Assembly (NCBI RefSeq): GCF_003150835.1
Contig: NZ_CP029479.1
Coordinates: forward strand, 1,736,001-1,800,000
Direction of reading: 5' to 3'
Source: Phenylobacterium parvum
GTDB taxonomy: Bacteria; Pseudomonadota; Alphaproteobacteria; Caulobacterales; Caulobacteraceae
Length of the DNA: 64,000 bases
Below, piece by piece: positions 1 through 10,138 of the stretch. The translations under genes were made by a program, and so were the position numbers. The notes under the pieces are model-generated. The model searched no databases. It was not told the origin of the DNA and saw nothing but the letters and a program-made list of their open reading frames with translations. The stretch's first letter is position 1. Every line of letters starts with the position of its first letter.

Positions 1-313
1 GATCGGCGAAAAGTATCGGGGCATCCGGCCTGCCGCCGGCTATCCGGCCCAGCCCGACCACACCGAGAAGGCCGAGCTCTTCCGGCTCCTGGAGGCGGCG
101 CCGAGGACGGGGATCACCCTGACGGAGAGCTTCGCCATGGACCCGCCTTCCAGCGTGTCCGGCCTCTACTTCAGCCACCCGGAAAGCCACTATTTCGGCG
201 TCGGTCGGATCGATCGCGACCAGGTGGAGGACTACGCGCGCCGCAAGGGCTGGGACCGCTCCACGGCGGAACGCTGGCTGGCGCCGATCCTCAGCTACAC
301 GCCGGCGGGGTGA
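1..313 (+). CDS. metH: Methionine synthase (cobalamin-dependent), C-terminal fragment
   Basis: The reading frame enters from the left edge and ends at TGA 311-313. About 103 residues remain. They match the AdoMet-dependent reactivation domain of Met[43 protein letters not shown] and [11 protein letters not shown] are the family's landmark motifs. This domain binds AdoMet and flavodoxin-type reductants to re-methylate oxidised cob(II)alamin. The catalytic homocysteine, folate and cobalamin modules lie outside the window. The stop codon overlaps the GTG start of the next gene by four bases (GTGA), so the MFS gene is probably translationally coupled to metH. Confidence 0.95.
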   Translation, partial: IGEKYRGIRPAAGYPAQPDHTEKAELFRLLEAAPRTGITLTESFAMDPPSSVSGLYFSHPESHYFGVGRIDRDQVEDYARRKGWDRSTAERWLAPILSYTPAG

Positions 314-1542
314 CCGTGGCGGCGGCGAAGTCCCGGGACTTCAACCGCCTCTGGGCGGCGCAAGCCATCTCGGCCTTCGGCGCCCGCATCGCCCGGGAAG
401 GCCTGCCCATCGCCGCCATCACGACCCTGGCCGCCTCTCCCGCCTCGCTGGGCCTGCTGTCGGCCCTGACCGGGCTCGCCTCCCTCGGGCTGGGCCTGTC
501 AGCAGGCGGGTGGGTAGACCGCCAGCCGCGGCGCCGGGTCCTCGTCGCCATGAACCTGGTCCGGGCCGCAGCCCTCGCCGTCATTCCCCTGGCGGCCCTG
601 GCGGGGTTCCTGACCCTACCGATGATCCTGGCTTCGGGAACCGTCATCGCAGGCGCCAGCACCGTCTTCATCATGGCCGAGCACGCCATTCTGCCGGGCC
701 TCGTGGCGAAGGAGCACCTACTGGGCGCCAACGCCCGCCTTTCAGCTACGGACTCCGTGGCGGAGATCGGCGGGCCCGCCCTGGCCGGCGTTCTCTTTCA
801 ACTCCTGACCGCGCCCCTGGCCGTGGCGGCGACGGCGATGACCTGGCTGGGATCCGCCTTCCTGGTGCTTCGGATCCGTGGCGAGCGGCCGCCCGTTCCG
901 GAGGCGAGCGGCGCCGAGCCCGGCCTGTCTGTCCTCTCCGGCTTCCGGACCGCCTGGGCGGACCCCGAGGTCCGGGTCCTCTTCCTCATCCAGCTCGCCT
1001 GGGGCCTGACCGGCGGCGTCTTCGGCAGCCTCTACGTCCTGTTCGCGCTGAAGACGCTGCACTTGCCGACGGGCCTGTTGGGCCTGGCCATCGCCTGCGG
1101 GGGCCTCGGCGCCCTGGCCGGCGCGGCGGCGGGCCCGGCCCTGGAGCGGCGGCTGGGCGCCGGCCGGACCCTGACCCTGGTCCTGCTGCTGGGCGGGCTG
1201 GTGAACCTGGCCATCGGCCTGGCGCCCGCCGGCGTCCGGGGCGGCATGACGGCGCTGGTCGCCACCCGGTTCCTGGGCGACCTCTTCGGGGTGACCGCCA
1301 TGATCCTGATGTCGAGCCTGAGGCAGGCGCGGATCGAGGCCGATCACCTGGGCCGGGTGTCAGGGGTGTTCGAGGCAGCCGCAGGCGGAATGGCGGTGGT
1401 CGGCGCCCTCGGCGGGGCCCTGCTGGCGGAGGCGGCGGGCGTCCGCACGGCCATGCTGGCGGCGGCCATCCTCAGCCTCGCCCTGCCCGCCCTGTGCGCC
1501 GCCAGCCCCCTGGCGCGGGCGCGGCTTCCGGTGAGCGGGTGA
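310..1542 (+). CDS. MFS transporter (MFS_3 / EntS-like exporter)
   Basis: A 410-residue hydrophobic protein with about twelve membrane segments, in the size range of drug or siderophore exporters of the major facilitator superfamily. The N-terminus reads [17 protein letters not shown], typical of the MFS_3 group, and the loop after helix 2 holds [11 protein letters not shown], a motif-A-like sequence. The GTG start overlaps the metH stop, so no independent promoter is needed. The substrate cannot be told. The last 56 bases of its 3' region (1471-1526) recur almost unchanged at 3713-3768, see the repeat entries. Confidence 0.85.
   Translation: MTVAAAKSRDFNRLWAAQAISAFGARIAREGLPIAAITTLAASPASLGLLSALTGLASLGLGLSAGGWVDRQPRRRVLVAMNLVRAAALAVIPLAALAGFLTLPMILASGTVIAGASTVFIMAEHAILPGLVAKEHLLGANARLSATDSVAEIGGPALAGVLFQLLTAPLAVAATAMTWLGSAFLVLRIRGERPPVPEASGAEPGLSVLSGFRTAWADPEVRVLFLIQLAWGLTGGVFGSLYVLFALKTLHLPTGLLGLAIACGGLGALAGAAAGPALERRLGAGRTLTLVLLLGGLVNLAIGLAPAGVRGGMTALVATRFLGDLFGVTAMILMSSLRQARIEADHLGRVSGVFEAAAGGMAVVGALGGALLAEAAGVRTAMLAAAILSLALPALCAASPLARARLPVSG
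1471..1526 (+). repeat. Direct repeat DR1 (in MFS 3' end)
   Basis: This 56-bp stretch, coding the near-terminal residues [19 protein letters not shown] of the MFS protein, matches 3713-3768 with one mismatch (C1488 versus G3730). The two copies have the same orientation and flank the tautomerase-SDR-tetR operon. The repeat looks like the footprint of a recombination event that placed the operon downstream of the MFS gene. Confidence 0.9.
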
Positions 1543-1652
1543 GCCCAGCCTCGAGACGATTTGGAACTGACGACATCGGCTGAAGGGGATGTCGGCGACT
1601 TGAAGTTGAAGACCACAACCTCTCGAAGGCGCTCCACCTTCGGGCTCTGACA

Positions 1653-2276
1653 CTAACCACCGAGGTCCGATGTCCCTTGCCCTCGCCAAGGCCGCGTCGC
1701 CAGGCACAACGCCGCTTCGCGGCCTTCGCGCATCAAGCGCTCGGCCGCCAGGTCGTCGGTTTCGATCCGCATGAGCTGAAGAACGCCCATCATCAATGCA
1801 AACACCGCGCCGGCCCGGGACGTCCGATCGCCAGCGTCGCCGCCCTCCGGCAGCAGATCGGCAATAAGCTGGATGAGACGGCCAGACTGAATTCCGAAGC
1901 GCGCACGGGTGTCGAGACCTTCCCGAGCAATCTCAGGCGCCAGCGAAGCCGCGGTGCAACCCATGCCAACGGAAGATCGGTGGCGCTCGCGCAGGTAGGT
2001 CGCGATCAGGGTCTCAAGCTTGCGATCGCTCGGCGCCGCGGCGAGTACGGTTTCAAAATAGCCGATGGTGCTTTCGGCTGCGACTTCGACGGCGGCTGCG
2101 ACGAGGTCCGCGCGGGATGAGAAGTGAGCGTAGAAGCCACCGTGGGTCAGACCGGCATCAGCCATCAGCGCCCGCACGCCGACCGCAGCGATGCCCTCGC
2201 GTCGAAACCGCTCGGCGGCGTTCTTGAGGATGGCTTCGCGGGCCCTCTGTTTGTGCCCCTCTCTGTAGCGCGCCAC
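1653..2276 (-). CDS. TetR/AcrR family transcriptional regulator
   Basis: A 207-residue protein with a TetR_N helix-turn-helix at about residues 10-55 (REAILKNAAERFRREG, followed by GVRALMADAGLTHGGFYAHF). The remainder is a helical ligand-binding and dimer domain. It is the last gene of the operon tautomerase-SDR-tetR, 17 bp after the SDR stop, so it probably autoregulates the operon through the ATTAC-N4-GTAAT palindrome upstream of 3523. Regulators of this subgroup (HGGFYAHF) often control reductase genes that respond to electrophiles, but the ligand here is unknown. Local GC is lower than in the neighbours on both sides. Confidence 0.92.
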   Translation of the reverse strand: MARYREGHKQRAREAILKNAAERFRREGIAAVGVRALMADAGLTHGGFYAHFSSRADLVAAAVEVAAESTIGYFETVLAAAPSDRKLETLIATYLRERHRSSVGMGCTAASLAPEIAREGLDTRARFGIQSGRLIQLIADLLPEGGDAGDRTSRAGAVFALMMGVLQLMRIETDDLAAERLMREGREAALCLATRPWRGQGTSDLGG

Positions 2277-2293
2277 GTCGATCCTCTGTCAGT

Positions 2294-3082
2294 TCAACCG
2301 TCGCGATAACGCGGGGCGATCTCACCACTCATCGCCTCGCGCAGGTAGGCCCTTCGCATGGCTTCGACATCGCGCCAAGGATCGGGGGATGCAAGCGTGG
2401 GCGTGATTACCTCTTCGCCGAGAGCCACACCCGCCAGCGCCGCATCAACTAGCGCTTCAGGAGTGATGTAGGCTTGGTCTGGAAAGACCGAGTCGCTCAG
2501 CCCCTGCGACGAAAAGAACTCTGTTCGCACCGGGCCTGGAAGCACGGCATGAACACCAATGCCGGCGCCTTCGAGTTCCAGGCGAAGCGAGCGTGTGAAG
2601 TTCAGCACATACGCCTTCGAGCCGCTATAGGCGCCGCCGCCTGAGCTCGGCATCAGCGCCATGATCGAGGCTATGTTGACGAGTGTCCCTCCGCCGAGAC
2701 TTCGAAAGCGGGCGATTGCCGCCAGCGACAGGCGCGTCAGCGCGATGACGTTGACTCGGATCAACGCCTCCTGCGCATCAGGCGGAACGATCGACGTCGG
2801 CCCGAGGGCGCCCACGCCGGCATTGTTTACAAGAAACGAGACCGGAATTTCGGCAATGCGGGCTTCGACATCGGCCAGGTCGTCCGCCCTTGTGAGATCC
2901 GCGACAAGCGTCGTCACGTCGACGCCGGCATCCGCCTGCAGTCGCTCGGCAAGGGCCCGGAGACGATCGCCGCGGCGCGCCACGAGGAGCAGGTCGTAGC
3001 CTCGGCTTGCGAGGCGGGTTGCAAATGCGGAACCGATGCCGGAGGAGGCGCCGGTGACAACGGCGATGCCCAGGTGACCCAT
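2294..3082 (-). CDS. Short-chain dehydrogenase/reductase (SDR)
   Basis: A 262-residue classical SDR. The cofactor motif TGASSGIG is near residue 10, followed by VARRGDRL, whose arginines suggest NADP(H) preference. NNAGVG follows at about 87, the catalytic serine is in VNIASIMAL, and the YSGSK (YxxxK) catalytic pair is near 155. It is close to the DltE/YqjQ-type SDRs. It sits 12 bp downstream of the tautomerase gene and 17 bp upstream of tetR in one operon, which suggests a small carbonyl or enol detoxification pathway. The substrate is unknown. Confidence 0.92.
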   Translation of the reverse strand: MGHLGIAVVTGASSGIGSAFATRLASRGYDLLLVARRGDRLRALAERLQADAGVDVTTLVADLTRADDLADVEARIAEIPVSFLVNNAGVGALGPTSIVPPDAQEALIRVNVIALTRLSLAAIARFRSLGGGTLVNIASIMALMPSSGGGAYSGSKAYVLNFTRSLRLELEGAGIGVHAVLPGPVRTEFFSSQGLSDSVFPDQAYITPEALVDAALAGVALGEEVITPTLASPDPWRDVEAMRRAYLREAMSGEIAPRYRDG

Positions 3083-3094
3083 GATGCGTTCTTG

Positions 3095-3523
3095 CTATTC
3101 GTGCGTGCGGGGCGAGGCGCGGTTCTCTTCGCGCCAGCGAACCTCGTCCGGTGTGCCGGCGCGGGGTGGGTAGAAGCCGTTGATCGACCAATAGTCGAAG
3201 GGCGTCTCATCGACGTGGAATTCCCAATCCAGCCCACGGTCAGCAACATAAGGCTTCAGGATGGCGTTGATCCTGTCGATGAAGCGGCGACTGGCCTCGA
3301 GCGAAGGGAAGCTCCGGGCAATATGCTCCATCACGATCCGGACGAACTGTCCGGCAGGCTTTCCGCCGACGAAAAACTGCGTCGGATCGACCGGTTCAAA
3401 GATGATCCCGACGTAGAACCGGGGCATCACTGCGCCGTAAACGGCCGTAAGGCTTTCAGCGAGTTCCGCCTTATCGGTTTCGGAGAAGGCGCCGGGCGGG
3501 TGGTAGATCTTCCAGAGAGGCAT
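3095..3523 (-). CDS. Tautomerase family protein (putative oxalocrotonate tautomerase)
   Basis: A 142-residue protein starting MPLWKIYHPPGAF. Pro2 becomes the N-terminal proline after Met removal, the catalytic base in 4-OT and cis-CaaD-like tautomerases. Length and motifs (FYVGIIFEPVDP, FFVGGKPAGQFVRIVMEHIARS, FHVDETPFDYWSINGF) fit the Tautomerase_3 family of fused double-repeat tautomerases. It is the first gene of an operon with an SDR and a TetR regulator, so the product probably isomerises an enol or unsaturated acid that the SDR then reduces. Substrate unknown. Confidence 0.85.
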   Translation of the reverse strand: MPLWKIYHPPGAFSETDKAELAESLTAVYGAVMPRFYVGIIFEPVDPTQFFVGGKPAGQFVRIVMEHIARSFPSLEASRRFIDRINAILKPYVADRGLDWEFHVDETPFDYWSINGFYPPRAGTPDEVRWREENRASPRTHE

Positions 3524-3561
3524 GCGTTTTCAGGCTCCGGGAAAAACGGATGACTAGTACA

Positions 3562-3601
3562 ATTACAACCGTAATCTTCTTGAGCCTGAAAGGTATGTCA
3601 A
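3562..3601 (-). promoter_or_regulatory. Candidate promoter and TetR operator of the tautomerase operon
   Basis: On the minus strand a perfect TTGACA lies at 3601-3596. With a 17-bp spacer the -10 position is AAGATT (3578-3573), a weak match. Overlapping the -10 is the palindrome ATTAC-AACC-GTAAT (3562-3575), and another GTAAT lies at 3604-3608. A palindrome over the -10 is where a TetR repressor would be expected. This AT-rich stretch contrasts with its GC-rich surroundings. Inference from sequence only. Confidence 0.45.
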
Positions 3602-3712
3602 TCGTAATTTAACGAGGCATGCGATCGACAGGCGGATTCATGGCCCGCGCCCAAGCGGGGCTCGCCAAAGGCGTGTGGAATGAGCAGGCCGCTGCCTGAG
3701 GCCGTGGCGGAG

Positions 3713-3781
3713 CTCAGCCTCGCCCTGCCGGCCCTGTGCGCCGCCAGCCCCCTGGCGCGGGCGCGGCTGCCCTCGGCCTGA
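3713..3781 (+). pseudogene. Fossil of an MFS gene 3' end; carries direct repeat DR2 (3713-3768)
   Basis: The 56 bp at 3713-3768 match 1471-1526 at 55 of 56 positions. Read in the same frame as the intact MFS gene they code [19 protein letters not shown] and then reach a stop (TGA 3779-3781) a few residues on. No upstream part of the gene remains. The simplest reading is that one MFS gene originally ended here and that arrival of the 1.6-3.6 kb segment, or an exchange with a donor carrying its own copy of the MFS tail, left this remnant. Confidence 0.75.
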
Positions 3782-3803
3782 CAGCCAACGCTCGGCCCCC
3801 GTA

Positions 3804-3909
3804 GACCCCCTCCGGCCCGCTTCGCGGTCCACCTCCCCCTTGGGGGAGGAATTACAGCGCCCAATTGCTCCCCCAAGGGGAGCTCCGGGCGAAGCCCGGT
3901 GAGGGGGTC
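3804..3909. repeat. 106-bp palindromic dispersed element, copy 1
   Basis: The element is bounded by perfect 9-bp terminal inverted repeats GACCCCCTC (3804-3812) and GAGGGGGTC (3901-3909). It has internal self-complementary blocks (CTCCCCCTTGGGGGAG and GCTCCCCCAAGGGGAGC). A second 106-bp copy lies inverted at 62127-62232, and most positions agree by eye. It has no coding capacity. It sits 16 bp beyond the ettA stop, so the hairpins could end ettA transcription. It resembles small palindromic MITE or REP-like elements. Confidence 0.8.
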
Positions 3910-3925
3910 AACCGAGCTTCGAACC

Positions 3926-5593
<1,668 letters not shown>

Positions 5594-5758
5594 GGGGCGT
5601 ACGGGCTCGCGGATCGAGGAGTGGGGAGGCCCGCCAGATAGCCCCACGGCGGGGCCGGCGCAATGGGAGGGGTCCCACGGAGATGCGCCCGGGGAAGGGC
5701 TCGTCTAACCTGTACTTCCTGAGGGGCCCACGCAGGCCCAGTCGCGAGGAGACCGCCC

Positions 5759-6484
5759 GTGATCGCCACGGCGCCCGCCGATCCACCCGTTCTGTGCACC
5801 CGGGCGCTCTCACGGACCTATGGCGACGGGTCCGCCGCCGTGCATGCCCTGCGGGAGATCGACCTTGAGATCGGGGAAGGCGAACTGATCGTCCTGCTGG
5901 GGCCTTCAGGATCGGGGAAGTCGACCCTGCTCAACATCCTGGGCGGCCTCGACCGGGCCACCTCCGGCGAGGTGCGGTTCCGCGAGACGGAGCTCACGGC
6001 CCTGGACGACCGAGCCCTCACGGCCTTCCGCCGCCAGAGCGTCGGCTTCATCTTCCAGTTCTACAACCTGATCCCCAGCCTCACGGCCCGGGAGAACGTG
6101 GACCTGGTCCGCGAGATCGCAGACTCGCCCCTTCCGGCCGAGGAGGCCCTGGAGCTGGTGGGCCTGGCTGGGCGCATGGATCACTTCCCGGCCCAGCTTT
6201 CCGGCGGCGAACAACAGCGCGTGGCGGTGGCCCGAGCCCTGGCCAAACGGCCAGCCCTCCTGCTCTGTGACGAGCCGACCGGGGCCCTGGACCTCAAGAC
6301 GGGGATCCGGGTGCTCGAGGCCCTGGTGGAGATCAACAGCCGCTATGGTTCGACCACCCTGATCGTCACCCACAATGCCGACGTCGCCCGGCTGGGAGAC
6401 AGGGTGATCCACTTCCTGGACGGGCGGGTCCGCGCCATCGAGACCAACGCCGCCCGCGCACGGCCTTCGGACCTGACCTGGTGA
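5759..6484 (+). CDS. ABC transporter ATP-binding protein (LolD/MacB type)
   Basis: A 241-residue ATPase starting at GTG 5759, preceded by GAGGAG. Walker A is [13 protein letters not shown] near residue 46, the Q-loop region is [18 protein letters not shown], the signature is [15 protein letters not shown] and Walker B is [23 protein letters not shown] is diagnostic of the MacB/LolD/FtsE group that partners FtsX-like permeases. Its stop overlaps the permease start (GTGA). With the next two genes it forms a tripartite exporter or lipoprotein/lipid handling system driven from the inner membrane. Confidence 0.93.
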   Translation: MIATAPADPPVLCTRALSRTYGDGSAAVHALREIDLEIGEGELIVLLGPSGSGKSTLLNILGGLDRATSGEVRFRETELTALDDRALTAFRRQSVGFIFQFYNLIPSLTARENVDLVREIADSPLPAEEALELVGLAGRMDHFPAQLSGGEQQRVAVARALAKRPALLLCDEPTGALDLKTGIRVLEALVEINSRYGSTTLIVTHNADVARLGDRVIHFLDGRVRAIETNAARARPSDLTW

Positions 6485-8856
6485 GGCGGGGCCTGCACCC
6501 GCTGGACCGGAAGCTCCTGAGGGACGTCTGGCGCATGCGGCTGCACGCCGTCGCCATCGCCCTGGTCCTGGCCTGCGGGGTCTCCATCCTTGTCATGGCC
6601 GCGGGGATGCGCGCCTCGCTCGATCAGACCCGGCGCGACTATTACGCCGCCTATCGCATGATGGACCTCGCCGCGGCTCCGGTACGGGCGCCGGACCGGG
6701 TTGGCGACGCCCTCGCCAGCCTGCCCGGCGTGCGGGCGGTGGAGACACGGGTGACGGGCTTCGCCCTCCTGGACATTCCCGGGCAGGTCGAACCGGCCTC
6801 GGCTCGGCTCGTCTCCCTGCCCGTCGAAGGGCGGCCCCGCGTCAACGACCTGGCCATGACCCGCGGCCGGTGGCCGGATCCGGACCGGCCGGACGAGGTG
6901 CTTGTCAGCGAGGCCTTCGCCAACGCCCTGGGCCTGCAGCCGGGCGGGTCGCTGTCGGCGGTCGTGCATGGCCGACAACGGAGGCTGGAGGTCGTCGGGA
7001 TCGCCAACAGCCCGGAGTTCGTCTTCGTCGCAGCGCCAGGGGAGATGTTCCCGCAACCGGAGCGGTTCGGGGTGGTCTGGATGGGGCGAAGGGCCCTGGC
7101 CCGGGCCTTTGATCTGGAGGGCGCCTTCAACGACGCCGCCTTCCGCCTGGACCCTGGCGCCGACCCCGCGCGGGTGATCCGGGCGATCGACGCCCTGCTC
7201 GCCCCTCATGGATCGGGGGGCGCCTTCGGGCGCGACCGGATGATGTCCGACCGGTACCTGAGCGAGGAACTCCGGCAACTGTCGACCATGGCGATCTTCC
7301 TGCCCGCCATCTTCCTCCTGGTGGCGGCCTTCCTGGTCAACATCGCCCTCGGCCGGATGATCGCCACCGAGCGATCGAACATCGGGCTGCTGAAGGCCTT
7401 TGGTTACGGCGACCTGGCGGTGGCCAGCCACTACGCCCGCAGCGCCCTCATGATCGGGGCCCTGGGCGCCCTGCTGGGGACCGGAGCGGGACTGGCCCTG
7501 GGGGTCAAGGTCGCCGAGCTGTACCGGGCCTACTACCACTTCCCGAACCTGGCCTTCACCCTCTCTCCCGCCCTCATGGCCGGGGCCTGGGCGGCGGCCC
7601 TCCTGGCCGTTGGCGCCGGGGCTGCGATCGCCGTCCGCCAGGCCGTGCGCCTGCCACCCGCCGAGGCCCTCGCTCCGCCGCGCCCGCCGGCCTACACGCG
7701 CTCGAAAGGCTGGCCGGCCGCCCTGGTCCTGCGTCTCGACGCCAAGTCCCGGATCATCCTTAGGCGCATAGGCCGTTTTCCGAGGCGGGCCCTGAGTACG
7801 GCGGCCGGCATCGCCATGGCCATCGCCCTGCTGGTCGTCGCCGGCGCCTTCCCGGCGGTGATGGACCGCCTGCTCTCGGTGCAGTTCTCGGAGGCCAACC
7901 GTCAGGACGTCACCCTGACCTTCGCCCAGCCCCTTGGCTCTGGAAGCTTCCACGCCGTCGCCCGACTGCCTGGGGTCCGGGCGGCGGAACCCTTCAGGGG
8001 TGAGGAAATGCGTTTCCGGAGCGGGGCGCGGGAGGTCCGCGAGGTGCTCATCGGGCTGCCGGTCGACGCCCGCCTCAGCCGACCCGTGGACCGGACGGGA
8101 CGGGCCGTCGATCCGCCGGCATCCGGCATCGCCCTGTCGCGCGCCCTCGCCCGCCGCCTTGATGTCGCGCCGGGCGATGTGGTCGAGGTGATCCAGGTTT
8201 CAGGGCGCCAGGTCCGGACGCCGGTTCGGGTATCCCGGATCGTGGATCCCCAGGTCGGCTCGGCGGCCTACATGAACCTCGAGGCCCTTGGCAGACTGGT
8301 GCGCGAGCCAGACCGGATCTCCGGCGTGCATGTCCGGCTCGATCCTGCCCGCTACGCCGAGTTCAACGCCCGCATCAAGGCCACTCCGGCCCTGGCGGGC
8401 GCCAGCTTTGTCCGCCAGGCCGAGGCCTCGATGCGCCGGGCCTACGACCAGGGCGTCGGCGTGATGACCTCGATCTACATGGTCTTCGCCGCGGTGATGG
8501 CCGGAGGCGTCGCCTTCTCCGCCTCGCGGGTGACCCTGGCGGAGCAGGAGCGTGACCTCGCCACGCTCAGGGTCCTGGGATTCACCCGGGGTGAGGCCTC
8601 CTACATTCTGATGGGTGAACTGATGGTCCTGTCCCTCCTAGCGATCGCGCCGGGCTGCCTGCTGGGGACCGGGCTGTGCATCGCCCTCATGCGCCTCTTC
8701 CAGACCGACATGTACAGCTTCGACTTCGTCTTCAGTCCGGGCGGGTATGGATTCGCCATCGGATTCACCCTCTTGTGCGTAGGGGTGACCGGGCTGATCG
8801 TGCGGACGGGGGTGGACCGCCTCGACCTGGTGGCCGTCCTCAAGGCCCGGGACTGA
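6481..8856 (+). CDS. ABC transporter permease, duplicated FtsX-like
   Basis: A 791-residue membrane protein with an N-terminal transmembrane helix (about 20-42), a large periplasmic MacB_PCD-like domain (about 43-265), a three-helix FtsX block (about 270-390), a second periplasmic domain, and a second FtsX block at the C-terminus (about 660-785). This doubled layout is that of the DevC/YbbP/LolCE-like fused permeases. GTG start overlaps the ATPase stop by four bases; the membrane fusion gene follows after 4 bp. Together they are predicted to move a hydrophobic substrate out of the inner membrane by mechanotransmission. Substrate unknown. Confidence 0.9.
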   Translation: MRRGLHPLDRKLLRDVWRMRLHAVAIALVLACGVSILVMAAGMRASLDQTRRDYYAAYRMMDLAAAPVRAPDRVGDALASLPGVRAVETRVTGFALLDIPGQVEPASARLVSLPVEGRPRVNDLAMTRGRWPDPDRPDEVLVSEAFANALGLQPGGSLSAVVHGRQRRLEVVGIANSPEFVFVAAPGEMFPQPERFGVVWMGRRALARAFDLEGAFNDAAFRLDPGADPARVIRAIDALLAPHGSGGAFGRDRMMSDRYLSEELRQLSTMAIFLPAIFLLVAAFLVNIALGRMIATERSNIGLLKAFGYGDLAVASHYARSALMIGALGALLGTGAGLALGVKVAELYRAYYHFPNLAFTLSPALMAGAWAAALLAVGAGAAIAVRQAVRLPPAEALAPPRPPAYTRSKGWPAALVLRLDAKSRIILRRIGRFPRRALSTAAGIAMAIALLVVAGAFPAVMDRLLSVQFSEANRQDVTLTFAQPLGSGSFHAVARLPGVRAAEPFRGEEMRFRSGAREVREVLIGLPVDARLSRPVDRTGRAVDPPASGIALSRALARRLDVAPGDVVEVIQVSGRQVRTPVRVSRIVDPQVGSAAYMNLEALGRLVREPDRISGVHVRLDPARYAEFNARIKATPALAGASFVRQAEASMRRAYDQGVGVMTSIYMVFAAVMAGGVAFSASRVTLAEQERDLATLRVLGFTRGEASYILMGELMVLSLLAIAPGCLLGTGLCIALMRLFQTDMYSFDFVFSPGGYGFAIGFTLLCVGVTGLIVRTGVDRLDLVAVLKARD

Positions 8857-8860
8857 ACCC

Positions 8861-10015
8861 ATGACCACCAGACCCATCTCCCGACTGTCCCTCGCCTCAG
8901 GGTTCTGGCTGGCGGCCGGGCTCGCCCTGGTCCTTGGGATCGCCTGGCTGGCCTGGCCCCGCCCCCTGAAGGTGCAGACCGAGCCGGTCGACCGGGGGCC
9001 TGTCGCCATGACCCTGGTGGACGAGGGAAAGACGCGAATCCACGACGTCTTCACCCTGGTCGCGCCAGTCGGCGGCGACCTGCGACGCATGACCCTTCAC
9101 GCCGGCGACGCCGTGGCCCGCGGGCAGGTCGTTGCCACACTCGGCCCCGCGGATCCGTCCCTGCTGGACGCCCGGACCGCCGCTGCGGCGAACGCTGCGG
9201 TGAGCGCCACCCGGGCGGGCCTGGCCTCGGCCGAGGCCGACGCGGACCTGGCGCAAAGGGACCAGGCGCGGGTGGCGCGTCTGGCGGCCCAGGGCTACGC
9301 TTCGCGGGCGGCGCTGGACGCCGCTGACGCCGCCCTCCGCGCCGCCCGGGCGCACGTCGCCGCCCGCAAGGCCGAGCTCGCCGGCGCCCAGGCCCAGGCC
9401 AGCCAGCCGGCGGCGGCCAGCCGGGGGGAAACCGTGGTCCGGAGCCCGACCGGCGGCCGGGTCCTGAGGATCCTACAGGAGAGCGGCGGCGTGGTGGCCG
9501 CCGGAACACCCCTGGTGGAGATCGGCGACCCCGCGGGTCTGGAGGTCGTCGCCGATTTCCTGTCGCAGGACGCCATGCAGGTGCGCCCTGGCGCGCGCGC
9601 CGTGCTTGAGGGATGGGGCGGCGATCCGCCTATCCCCGCAAGCGTCCTGAGGGTGGAGCCCTACGCCCGGACGCGGACCTCGGCCCTTGGAGTGGAGGAG
9701 CAGAGGGTCGGCGTCATCCTGCGGCTGTCAGACCCGGCTTCGGCCCCTTCCCTCGGGCATGGCTTCCGCGTCGACGTCCGGGTCACCTTGAGCGAGGTCA
9801 CCGACGCCCTGCGCGTCCCCGCCGACGCCCTCGTCCGACAGGGGGACGGCTGGGCCGTCTATCGGGTCCAGGGCGGCCGCGCCCGGCTGACGCCGGTCCG
9901 GATCGGGATCGGCGATGACCGCCATCGGGTGGTGCTGGGCGGTCTCTCCGCCGGTGACCAGGTGGTGCTCTATCCTGCTGCGACCCTCAAGGACGGAGCC
10001 CGGGTGAGTTCCTGA
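8861..10015 (+). CDS. HlyD/RND-type periplasmic adaptor (membrane fusion protein)
   Basis: A 384-residue protein with an uncleaved N-terminal anchor (about 12-33, WLAAGLALVLGIAWLAW). A biotinyl-lipoyl half-motif follows (VAPVGGDLRRMTLHAGDAVARGQ), then an Ala/Arg-rich alpha-helical hairpin (about 95-185), the second lipoyl half (VVRSPTGGRVLRI) and the beta-barrel and membrane-proximal domains. Four bases separate it from the FtsX-like permease gene, so it is the adaptor of that exporter. No outer membrane channel gene is next to it; a TolC-type protein is encoded at 24332-25825. Confidence 0.9.
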   Translation: MTTRPISRLSLASGFWLAAGLALVLGIAWLAWPRPLKVQTEPVDRGPVAMTLVDEGKTRIHDVFTLVAPVGGDLRRMTLHAGDAVARGQVVATLGPADPSLLDARTAAAANAAVSATRAGLASAEADADLAQRDQARVARLAAQGYASRAALDAADAALRAARAHVAARKAELAGAQAQASQPAAASRGETVVRSPTGGRVLRILQESGGVVAAGTPLVEIGDPAGLEVVADFLSQDAMQVRPGARAVLEGWGGDPPIPASVLRVEPYARTRTSALGVEEQRVGVILRLSDPASAPSLGHGFRVDVRVTLSEVTDALRVPADALVRQGDGWAVYRVQGGRARLTPVRIGIGDDRHRVVLGGLSAGDQVVLYPAATLKDGARVSS

Positions 10016-10039
10016 CCTCCGGCCACCTCCCGGAGTGAT

Positions 10040-10057
10040 CCGTCAAGAGACTGTCAC
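10040..10057 (+). promoter_or_regulatory. Candidate PhoB box upstream of the TonB receptor gene
   Basis: CCGTCAA and CTGTCAC occur as direct repeats with an 11-bp period, separated by GAGA. PhoB boxes are two CTGTCAT half-sites with the same 11-bp period, so the halves match at five and six of seven positions. The site is about 80 bp before the receptor start. TonB-dependent receptors are known members of the phosphate-starvation regulon in Caulobacter. No convincing -10 hexamer was seen, so this stays a candidate. Confidence 0.35.
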
Positions 10058-10138
10058 CCAAGGGTCGCCGATGTGTCGCAGGCCCTCCCTAGGTTCCGCC
10101 CCACTCGGCCGGGTGAACGGTCGGAATCGGGGACCACC

